Below are positions 58,043 through 64,000 of a stretch of DNA of 64,000 bases, piece by piece. This DNA is from Mucilaginibacter sp. dw_454 (GTDB lineage Bacteria > Bacteroidota > Bacteroidia > Sphingobacteriales > Sphingobacteriaceae), in contig NZ_JAAVVB010000005.1 in assembly GCF_018449775.1 (NCBI RefSeq), positions 1 through 64,000 on the forward strand, read 5' to 3'. The notes under the pieces are model-generated. The model was given only the letters and a program-made list of their open reading frames with translations. It made no database searches and was not told the origin of the DNA. The position numbers and the translations under genes are program-made. Every line of letters begins with the position of its first letter. The stretch's first letter is position 1.

Positions 58043-59293
58043 ATGAACTTTAAACTGTCTGATTTTACCGTTACAGAACGTTTTTTACGTTATGTAAGTA
58101 TAGATACGCAATCAAATCCTGCTTCAACTAGCTATCCATCAACAGAAAAGCAAAAAAACCTGGGCAGACTGCTGGTGCAAGAGCTCTTAGAGATAGGTAT
58201 TGCTGATGCCCACCTGGATGAGTTTGGTTACGTTTATGCAACCATTCCATCTAATACCGATAAGCAAAATGTACCGGTAATTTGTTTTTGCTCGCACATG
58301 GATACCTCGCCCGATTGCAGTGGCGAAAATGTGAAGCCCATCATCCATAAAAATTATAATGGCGAGGATTTGGTGCTGCCCGATGACCATACCCAGGTAT
58401 TGCGAAAAAACGAACATCCCGACTTAAAAAATCAGTTGGGCAATGACATTATAACCGCCAGCGGCATCACTTTATTGGGGGCCGATAATAAAGCCGGTGT
58501 TGCCGAGATCATGGATGCCTGCTACCAGTTGGTTAAGCACCCGGAGATAAAACACGGCGACATCAGGATTTTATTTACGCCAGATGAAGAAATAGGCCGG
58601 GGTGTTGATAAGGTAGATATTAAAAAACTGGGTGCATATGCCGGTTATACCATTGACGGTGAAAGCGCCGGCAATATGGAAAACGAAACCTTTAGCGCCG
58701 ATGGTGCACGACTAATTATCAATGGTGTAAGCTCGCACCCGGGTTTTGCCAAGGACAAAATGGAAAGCGCCATTAAAATAGCCTCGATTATTGTAACCAT
58801 GTTACCGTTCGAGCTATCGCCAGAGAATACGGACGGTATGGAAGGCTTTATACACCCGGTAGGTATTAGCGGCCATGTAGAGCAGGCCACGGTTGATTTT
58901 ATTATTCGTGATTTTGAGGCTGATATGTTGGTAAGATATGCCAACGAGATCAGGAAGACGGTAGAGGAGGTTTTGGAGGATTTCCCTAACTCAACCTATG
59001 AGCTGCAGATCAAACAACAATATCGCAACATGAAACAGGTGTTGGAGCAACAGCCCGAAATTGTGGCGTATGGCATGGAGGCCATCAAGCGTGCAGGGCT
59101 AGCTGCCAAACTATGCAGCATTCGCGGTGGTACCGATGGCTCCCGCCTTTCATTTATGGGCCTGCCTTGCCCTAATATTTTTGCGGGTGAACACGCTTTT
59201 CATGGCAAGCAGGAGTGGATTTCTGTACAAGATATGCAGAAGGCCGTAGAAACCATAGTGCATTTGGCGGCTATTTGGGAAGAAAAGGCTTAG
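58043..59293 (+). CDS. pepT: Peptidase T (tripeptide aminopeptidase)
   Basis: This zinc-dependent M20 aminopeptidase releases the N-terminal residue of tripeptides in the cytosol; 416 residues, standard for PepT. The zinc ligands lie in CSHMDTSPD (about 88-96), GADNKAGVAEI (about 150-160), and TPDEEIGRG (about 178-186). The later GGTDGSRLSFMGLPCPNIFA and EHAFHGKQEW regions complete the site. The gene is monocistronic and divergent from the gene at 57975. Confidence 0.96.
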   Translation: MNFKLSDFTVTERFLRYVSIDTQSNPASTSYPSTEKQKNLGRLLVQELLEIGIADAHLDEFGYVYATIPSNTDKQNVPVICFCSHMDTSPDCSGENVKPIIHKNYNGEDLVLPDDHTQVLRKNEHPDLKNQLGNDIITASGITLLGADNKAGVAEIMDACYQLVKHPEIKHGDIRILFTPDEEIGRGVDKVDIKKLGAYAGYTIDGESAGNMENETFSADGARLIINGVSSHPGFAKDKMESAIKIASIIVTMLPFELSPENTDGMEGFIHPVGISGHVEQATVDFIIRDFEADMLVRYANEIRKTVEEVLEDFPNSTYELQIKQQYRNMKQVLEQQPEIVAYGMEAIKRAGLAAKLCSIRGGTDGSRLSFMGLPCPNIFAGEHAFHGKQEWISVQDMQKAVETIVHLAAIWEEKA

Positions 59294-59416
59294 TGCTTTG
59301 CTAAAGGCGAATGTTGGCGGTTGCGTTAAGGATGGAAATGGATACCGGCCAAGCGCTTAAGGCCTTGCAGGCGTATGAATGGACAGCCTGACACGGAGGG
59401 GAACGCCATAGCTTAG

Positions 59417-59477
59417 GACTCACCCGGTCTGCGCTACGCTGGACCACCCTCTCTTCGCCTTTGGCGGAAAGAGGGTT
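59417..59477. repeat. Left half of a GACTCACCC/CCCTCTTTCCGCC element
   Basis: GGACTCACCCGGTCTGCGCT through ACCACCCTCTCTTCGCCTTT to GGAAAGAGGGTT matches the left half of the copies at 44761 and 53341. The right half is absent and is replaced by the next inverted repeat. Confidence 0.75.
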
Positions 59478-59480
59478 AGG

Positions 59481-59548
59481 AATATCGAATGTTGAATATT
59501 AAATGATGAAGGGATGTGTTCGACATTCAAAATTCATTATTCGATATT
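59481..59548. repeat. AATATCGAAT...ATTCGATATT inverted repeat
   Basis: AATATCGAATGTTGAATATT and AATTCATTATTCGATATT are imperfect inverted copies around GAAGGGATGTGTTC. It directly follows the half element at 59417 and lies before the stop of the TlpA-like gene. Confidence 0.7.
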
Positions 59549-59559
59549 AAAGTGAGTTG

Positions 59560-60789
59560 TTATCCTTTTTCTGTTGATAACTGAGTTATCAAACTTTCAA
59601 ACTCATTTATAAATTCTTGATAATGTTCGCCGGTACCCGGGCCGCTAAAGCCGGTGTGTATTTTGCGCACGTCGCCTTTTTTATCGATGATGATAGTGGT
59701 TGGGAAGCCTACTACTTTAGCCATCATGGGTAAGCTCTTGGCCGGATCGCCTGCTGACGGCGTGTAACCCGTAATTAACAACGGGTATGGTATATTGAAA
59801 CGACTTTTTAATTGCTTAACCGTCCGCTGCGAATTAGCGAAATCTTTGGTGCGTTCATACGCCAGGCCAACAACTTCAACGCCTTTTGGCTGGAATTTTT
59901 TATAGAAGTTAACCAGGTAAGCGGTTTCATCCATACAATTAGGGCACCATGACCCCAGTATTTGTACAATAACAACTTTGTTTTGGAAACGCTTATCAGT
60001 AAGCGAAACGTCTTTGCCATTTAAATCTTTAAAAGTAAAAGCCAGTTTTTTGTAGCCGGGTTTTAAGGCCGTAAGCGAATAAGCATCGGGCAGTTTGGCG
60101 TTTGCATCTTTAACGGCGCTCCAATTATCAATACTGCTTAAGCCTGCATAGAATTTACCATCAATGATTTTATCGCCGCTTACTTTAGCGGTAAACAGGT
60201 AATCGTGCCCACCGTCAAAAGTTGACAGATAGAGATCAGTGCCATTGATTACACCTTCCAGGTAGCGATAATCGCCGGTGGTTGATAAAAACGTGCCGGT
60301 AACTTTGGCGCCTACTTGTTTAAACTCGCCCACAGTTAAATCGGTCTTGCCATCGCTCACAAATGGCGCCGACCAGCGTCCGGTAATATCCGCGGCAGGT
60401 TTTTCGACTGTTTTAAATCGCCATGAGGTATTTGCGGTAGCGGTAAAATTCATGGCTACCAGTTTTGTGCCGGTATTTTTTATCCAATGGCCGGTAAGAT
60501 TGCTTTCGGCTTGCTTCAATTTAAACTCAGAATCAAAAAGCGGCATGTGTATAAACACCGAGTCGCCTTTGTATTTTATGTCGGTAACTTTAAAGCGCTC
60601 TGCTCCATTCATAATAGCCAGCTGGGTTTTTCCGCCGGTATTACTTACTTCAAAATTGAACGGGATATCTACTCCGGCTGCAGTTTGGGTTACGCCGCGC
60701 CATATGCCGGTTTTTAAAGGAGCCTGCGCGTTGGCCGCGCTAAACGTAGCAACAACAGCAACAAGGCTTAAAAATGATCTGATTTTCAT
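59560..60789 (-). CDS. Exported TlpA-type disulfide reductase with N-terminal beta domain
   Basis: A 409-residue periplasmic protein: signal peptide MKIRSFLSLVAVVATFSAANA, a large beta-rich domain (about 25-245; TGIWRGVTQTAAGVDIPFNF and similar), then a thioredoxin-fold TlpA domain (about 250-409) with the redox pair C282/C285 in GSWCPNCMDE and the cis-Pro region GFPTTIIIDKKG. It probably reduces or isomerises disulfides for cytochrome or envelope biogenesis. A longer frame starts at 60813, but the TAATTTTG box at 60811-60818 overlaps it, so the start at 60789 is used. Confidence 0.91.
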   Translation of the reverse strand: MKIRSFLSLVAVVATFSAANAQAPLKTGIWRGVTQTAAGVDIPFNFEVSNTGGKTQLAIMNGAERFKVTDIKYKGDSVFIHMPLFDSEFKLKQAESNLTGHWIKNTGTKLVAMNFTATANTSWRFKTVEKPAADITGRWSAPFVSDGKTDLTVGEFKQVGAKVTGTFLSTTGDYRYLEGVINGTDLYLSTFDGGHDYLFTAKVSGDKIIDGKFYAGLSSIDNWSAVKDANAKLPDAYSLTALKPGYKKLAFTFKDLNGKDVSLTDKRFQNKVVIVQILGSWCPNCMDETAYLVNFYKKFQPKGVEVVGLAYERTKDFANSQRTVKQLKSRFNIPYPLLITGYTPSAGDPAKSLPMMAKVVGFPTTIIIDKKGDVRKIHTGFSGPGTGEHYQEFINEFESLITQLSTEKG

Positions 60790-60810
60790 CTTGATAAATT
60801 TGATGTCAAT

Positions 60811-60818
60811 CAAAATTA
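60811..60818 (-). promoter_or_regulatory. -7 box of the TlpA-like gene (TAATTTTG)
   Basis: A TAnnTTTG match on the minus strand, 22 bases before the preferred ATG at 60789 and overlapping the longer candidate start at 60813. Confidence 0.55.
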
Positions 60819-60834
60819 CGTAAAAAGGAATAGC

Positions 60835-61974
60835 TTATTTAAGTAACTGGCGCGATATGACAATGTGCTGAATTTCTGAAGTGCCCTCATAGATCTGGGT
60901 TATTTTGGCATCGCGCATTAATCTTTCGACATGATATTCCTTTACATAGCCGTAACCACCGTGAATCTGCACGGCTTCGGTAGTGGTTTTCATTGCCGTT
61001 TCTGATGCAAATAGTTTAGCCATGGAGCTGGCTTGAGCATAAGGCAGGCCATTGTCCTTTAACCAGGCGGCTTTTAAACATAATAATCGCGCGGCTTCTA
61101 TATTTGTCGCCATATCCGCCAGTTTAAACTGAATAGCTTGCAGATCGGCTAATGATTTACCAAAAGCTTTACGCTCTTGCGCGTAATTTAAAGCCATTTC
61201 ATAAGCCCCTGAGGCAATACCCAATGCTTGTGATGCGATGCCTATGCGCCCACCTTCCAAACAAGTCATCGCAAACTTAAACCCGGAGCCATCATCGCCA
61301 ATACGGTTTTCCTTCGGCACCTTAACATCGCTAAAGTGCAGCGAGTGCGTGTCGGACCCACGGATACCCATTTTATTTTCTTTTTGCCCAATAGTAAAAC
61401 CGGGCATTCCTTTTTCGACAATAAAAGCATTAATGCCCTGATGACGTTTGTTGGTGTCTGTTTGGGCGATAGCCAAGTAAGTAGAAGCTGTGCTGCCATT
61501 AGTGATCCAATTTTTGGTGCCATTTAATAAGTAATGATCGCCCATATCAACGGCCGAGGTAGATAGCGCAGTAGCATCCGAGCCGGCCTCCGGCTCAGAT
61601 AAACAGAAGGCGCCTATTACTTCTCCTTTAGCCAAAGGGATTAAATATTTTTGTTTTTGAGCTTCGGAGCCAAAGTGTTCCAGCCCATAACATATCAGCG
61701 AATTATTTACGGATACCACAACGGATGCCGATGCATCCACCTTTGAAAGCTCTTCCATCACTAACACATACGAGACAGCATCCATACCACTGCCGCCATA
61801 TTGCGATGATACCATCATGCCCAAAAACCCCAGCCTGCCCATTAACTTTACTTGTTCGGCAGGAAACTTTTGGTGCTCATCGCGTTCAATTACGCCGGGT
61901 TTAAGTTCGGTTTGGGCAAAGTCGCGTGCGGCCTGGCGTATCATCAAATGTTCTTCTGATAGTTGGAAAAGCAT
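60835..61974 (-). CDS. Acyl-CoA dehydrogenase
   Basis: A 379-residue FAD-dependent acyl-CoA dehydrogenase that makes the trans-2-enoyl-CoA of beta-oxidation or branched amino acid catabolism. Landmarks are FCLSEPEAGSDATAL (about 119-133), NGTKNWITNG, and the C-terminal QIYEGTSEIQ, with the catalytic Glu at the usual place. The start MLFQLSEEHLMIRQAARDFA is used; a longer frame from 62010 would be preceded by the -7 box at 61990-61997. The gene is alone on this strand. The electron acceptor ETF genes are not in the window. Confidence 0.95.
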   Translation of the reverse strand: MLFQLSEEHLMIRQAARDFAQTELKPGVIERDEHQKFPAEQVKLMGRLGFLGMMVSSQYGGSGMDAVSYVLVMEELSKVDASASVVVSVNNSLICYGLEHFGSEAQKQKYLIPLAKGEVIGAFCLSEPEAGSDATALSTSAVDMGDHYLLNGTKNWITNGSTASTYLAIAQTDTNKRHQGINAFIVEKGMPGFTIGQKENKMGIRGSDTHSLHFSDVKVPKENRIGDDGSGFKFAMTCLEGGRIGIASQALGIASGAYEMALNYAQERKAFGKSLADLQAIQFKLADMATNIEAARLLCLKAAWLKDNGLPYAQASSMAKLFASETAMKTTTEAVQIHGGYGYVKEYHVERLMRDAKITQIYEGTSEIQHIVISRQLLK

Positions 61975-61989
61975 ATTAGCGGTTTTAGG

Positions 61990-61997
61990 CAAAGATA
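61990..61997 (-). promoter_or_regulatory. -7 box of the acyl-CoA dehydrogenase gene (TATCTTTG)
   Basis: A perfect TAnnTTTG on the minus strand, 16 bases before the ATG at 61974. It lies inside the alternative longer frame, which supports the shorter one. Confidence 0.65.
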
Positions 61998-62209
61998 ATT
62001 TATTATGCATGCATAGTAAAAAAATTAAAGCAAAAAAAAGAGAGCTCTTTTGAAGCTCCCTTTCCCCTAATTAATTTAAACTATTGATTAAACCCAAAAC
62101 AAAGAACAAAAAACCTCAGCTTGGGTGTCTGAGAATTCAACATATTAACGTGCTTGCCAGCATTTTATTTTCATAGGTATATGCAGGGCGTTAAGTACAA
62201 AGCAAATGT

Positions 62210-62234
62210 ATTGCCATTGGGCAATAATGGCAAT
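62210..62234. promoter_or_regulatory. Inverted repeat ATTGCCATT...AATGGCAAT
   Basis: Nine-base arms ATTGCCATT (62210-62218) and AATGGCAAT (62226-62234) enclose a 7-base spacer. It lies in the 370-base gap between the acyl-CoA dehydrogenase and XRE genes, 111 bases before the XRE ATG, and could be an operator. Nothing else convincing is seen in this gap besides the -7 box at 61990. Confidence 0.5.
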
Positions 62235-62344
62235 GACTTATTCGTCAGAAATTGAAAATAAAATATATGTAATTTTATATTACTTTAGCATTATATAAAC
62301 TAAAAGCATAATTTTAATAGTAACCTCACATTTGCCCAAACACT

Positions 62345-62587
62345 ATGCTGTTAACTGATTTTGAATACCTTGACAACTCGGATAATGCGTTTAAACGCAA
62401 AATTTCGCTTCAAATAAAGCGCCTGCGCAGGCAGAACCAGGTTACCCAAGAAAAATTTTATTCTGACACTAATATTAACATAGCACGCCTTGAGTCGGGT
62501 AAAATAGATATCCGGATAGAGACTTTACGCAAGGTTTGCTACTACTTTGATGTCTCTTTGTCGGGTTTTTTCAGGGGGATATATTAA
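62345..62587 (+). CDS. XRE-family helix-turn-helix regulator
   Basis: An 80-residue protein that is almost only a Cro/C1-type HTH: ISLQIKRLRRQNQVTQEKFY, SDTNINIARLESGKIDIRIE, TLRKVCYYFDVSLSGFFRGI. It lacks a ligand or dimerisation domain. Such short XRE proteins are found both as stand-alone regulators and as controllers of mobile or defence loci. The region to its right (tRNA-Asp and the 63243 module) could be its target, but this is only inferred from position. Confidence 0.9.
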   Translation: MLLTDFEYLDNSDNAFKRKISLQIKRLRRQNQVTQEKFYSDTNINIARLESGKIDIRIETLRKVCYYFDVSLSGFFRGIY

Positions 62588-62777
62588 ACCGAAGCGTAGT
62601 TTTGATATAAAAACCGGACACAATTCTGCTTTTTCCTACACGCTTTGTAGCATTTAAAAGACAAAGCCCTCTAAAATGTATAGTTTACCGACTCAAAGGA
62701 TATAAATACCATAAAAAGGGCTTTTAAAACCTAAAACGGTGATTATTTGCTGATTAAAACTTTTTTAAAAAAATAGC

Positions 62778-62807
62778 TTGCGCAATAAAAAGCGAAACGT
62801 ATATTTG
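62778..62807 (+). promoter_or_regulatory. Promoter of the tRNA-Asp gene
   Basis: TTG (62778-62780) and TATATTTG (62800-62807) are 19 bases apart, an ideal Bacteroidota promoter. The -7 box ends 11 bases before the tRNA 5' end. Confidence 0.85.
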
Positions 62808-62818
62808 CAATCCCAAAC

Positions 62819-62892
62819 GGAGTGGTAGTTCAGCTGGTTAGAATACATGCCTGTCACGCATGGGGTCGCGGGTTCGAGTCCCGTCCATTCCG
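62819..62892 (+). tRNA. tRNA-Asp (anticodon GTC)
   Basis: A 74-base cloverleaf. GGAGTGG at the 5' end pairs with CCATTCC (62885-62891) with one G-T pair. The anticodon loop CTGTCAC has GTC at 62853-62855 on the stem CATGC/GCATG. The T loop GGTTCGAGTC is canonical, and the discriminator is G, as expected for aspartate. CCA is not encoded. The gene has its own promoter and terminator. Confidence 0.97.
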
Positions 62893-62916
62893 CTTAAAGA
62901 GGTGTCATCCGATACC

Positions 62917-62954
62917 AAAGCCGCTTAAATCATTGATTTAAGCGGCTTTTTTTT
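62917..62954 (+). terminator. Rho-independent terminator of the tRNA gene
   Basis: AAAGCCGCTTAAAT (62917-62930) pairs perfectly with ATTTAAGCGGCTTT (62936-62949) around the loop CATTG, followed by T residues. The remaining 288 bases up to 63243 are AT-rich and show only a TACCTTAG box (63216-63223) that may be the promoter of the next gene. Confidence 0.94.
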
Positions 62955-63242
62955 ACAAATCCATTTGTTTCATATTTGATTTAGGAGTTTTAAATCAATA
63001 AATTGAAGCTAAAACAGCTCGAAAACGATCAAAATCTTAATTGAAAATTAGCTATCAAACAAGGGGATAATGATTTATCCAGTCTATTTTGGTTGTATCA
63101 AATACGAAAAAGACAAAATGATTTGATATGCTTTACGCCAGGAATAATTAATTAAGAACAATAAACTTAATGATATTTCATTAAAAATTCTGCAATATAT
63201 TCCAACACAAGTTTTTACCTTAGTATTGCTTAAACCATTGAT

Positions 63243-63494
63243 ATGGAGTATCTCAAAATTATAGTGCCAATAGCATTTATCATTCTGGTCATTATTGTGG
63301 CGTTAAATCGAAATAAAATTCGCGCAAAAGGATTCGGTATGAACTTTAATGCAGAAGACACCACCCGTAAGAATAAGGCTCGCGTAAAGGGTAATCGCAA
63401 TAAGATTGTTCAGGGAGATGGCAGTAATAAAAAGACTGCCGTTGATAACGATGCTGTTGTTCGGGGCGACGATAACGAAATTAGCCTAAACTAA
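63243..63494 (+). CDS. Small membrane-anchored protein with Asn/Gly-rich beta motifs
   Basis: An 83-residue protein: one TM helix near the N-terminus (IIVPIAFIILVIIVALN, about 6-22), a basic linker (RNKIRAKGFG), and a tail with two motifs, GNRNKIVQGDG (about 50-60) and NDAVVRGDDNEI (about 69-80). Such GxNN-I-x-Q-G units are typical of short beta-hairpin or beta-solenoid rungs. The next gene starts 8 bases after the stop codon and has a like motif at its N-terminus, so the two products could interact. I do not recognise the family. The spacing and an AAAGGA upstream of the next ATG suggest one operon. Confidence 0.7.
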   Translation: MEYLKIIVPIAFIILVIIVALNRNKIRAKGFGMNFNAEDTTRKNKARVKGNRNKIVQGDGSNKKTAVDNDAVVRGDDNEISLN

Positions 63495-63502
63495 TAAAGG
63501 AA

Positions 63503-64000
63503 ATGAATTATCAGGTTAACCGCTTAAGTATCAACGGCAATGACAATATTGTTTTTCAAAACGTTGACGGGAACACTGTAACCACTTCGTTAGATAAGTT
63601 GATCCGCGAACATACCAGAGAAAAAGATGCTCATATTCAAAGCTTACAGCACTCGCTGTTTGATAAAGATAAAATCAATGAATTGAGCGAATATAGGATA
63701 AACGCACTCAGAGAAGAACTTGATAAGGAGCTTAAAGAAAAAGCCCAACTAGAAAGACAGGTTCAGGAACTGATTCAAGAATTTGCAGACAAGGACATAT
63801 CAGATACTGGTACGCTCTACCAGGAAGCCTTTAAGCTTTTTTTGGAAGGGCGGCTTGCAGATGCCCTGGCAAAACTAAGTGATAGCCAACTCGAAGCAGA
63901 ATATCTGGCTTTGAAAGCACAGGAACAGAAGCTAAATCAAGGTAAGCGAAAGATGGCGGATACCTTCCTGTTGAAAGCAAGAATGCTTGTGATGGATGGT
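63503..64000 (+). CDS. Start of a coiled-coil/repeat protein with N-terminal GNDN beta motif (cut by window end)
   Basis: The open frame starts ATG AAT TAT at 63503 and runs to the window end (166 codons visible, no stop). The N-terminus RLSINGNDNIVFQNVDGNTV shows the same motif style as the upstream small protein. It is followed by charged helices (about 30-100: LRKE-type coiled coil) and then helices resembling tetratricopeptide units (YQEAFKLFLEGRLADALAKL, about 106-125). It may be the front of a long TPR or STAND-type protein. It is in the same frame direction as, and 8 bases after, the small membrane protein gene. Its true domain content is off the edge. Confidence 0.65.
   Translation, partial: MNYQVNRLSINGNDNIVFQNVDGNTVTTSLDKLIREHTREKDAHIQSLQHSLFDKDKINELSEYRINALREELDKELKEKAQLERQVQELIQEFADKDISDTGTLYQEAFKLFLEGRLADALAKLSDSQLEAEYLALKAQEQKLNQGKRKMADTFLLKARMLVMDG

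Noticed and set aside
62663..62724. AAAGCCCT...AGGGCTTT hairpin after the XRE gene considered as a terminator
   Set aside because: The arms are 46 bases apart and no T run follows on either strand, so it is not a convincing terminator.
62893..64000. Prophage or integrative element after the tRNA
   Set aside because: No integrase, capsid or mobility gene and no second tRNA end is visible; the sequence ends too early to decide.

Overview
The window looks like chromosomal DNA of a Bacteroidota bacterium, most likely Sphingobacteriaceae (Mucilaginibacter or Pedobacter type). This is inferred from several signs: promoters with a TAnnTTTG -7 box instead of the sigma70 consensus, little Shine-Dalgarno sequence, and families typical of that phylum (DUF5687 exporter, DUF4142 lipoprotein, OMP_b-brl-type receptor, GH92, GHL10 hydrolase, PVC-type cytochrome lipoprotein). 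No rRNA, prophage, IS element or CRISPR array is visible. One tRNA-Asp(GTC) lies near the right end.

Layout. 1-14.9 kb is mostly housekeeping: GNAT, an ABC exporter pair, RarA, an AlkA-like glycosylase, a coiled-coil membrane protein, a GHL10 glycosidase, Dtd with a MazG-like enzyme, a ComB-like phosphatase, GcvT, a glycosyltransferase, RNase HII and a GAF-SpoIIE phosphatase. 15-23 kb has a lone DppC-type permease, a GT2/flippase-like pair, a YefM-YoeB toxin-antitoxin pair with a recognisable operator, UvrA and a lytic transglycosylase. 23-32.4 kb has an RluB-type pseudouridine synthase with a long charged repeat tail, an ECF sigma with a membrane partner, an outer-membrane receptor flanked by two paralogous secreted lactonases, and an ArsR-SRPBCC operon with a perfect palindromic operator. 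32.5-48.7 kb is metabolic and secreted: a PHP-like secreted protein, a sensor kinase, glycerate kinase, a TIM-barrel-like protein beside a GH92 mannosidase, a cytochrome c lipoprotein, lactate/glycolate permease with a hydroxyacid dehydrogenase, and a DUF4142 lipoprotein. 49-62 kb carries a cytosolic TPR hybrid kinase, a WalJ-type MBL protein, dipeptide epimerase, rhomboid and M14 peptidases, PepT, a TlpA-like protein and an acyl-CoA dehydrogenase. After 62.3 kb come an XRE regulator, the tRNA, and a two-gene module cut by the window end.

Many intergenic gaps are filled by imperfect palindromes of at least three families: CATTGCGAG type, GACTCACCC/CCCTCTTTCCGCC type, and GAATGAGTGA type. They sit between genes and at gene ends, never inside a CDS once the starts are corrected.

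The best candidate for something undescribed is the truncated module at 63243-64000. It consists of a small membrane-anchored protein and a soluble coiled-coil protein, both carrying short Asn/Gly-rich beta-type motifs (RNKIVQGDG and GNDNIVFQNVDGNTV). Other points worth a second look are the GTGAAACAAAA quadruple array upstream of lctP, a possible small RNA or 26-residue ORF at 48.9 kb, and several well-formed operators.
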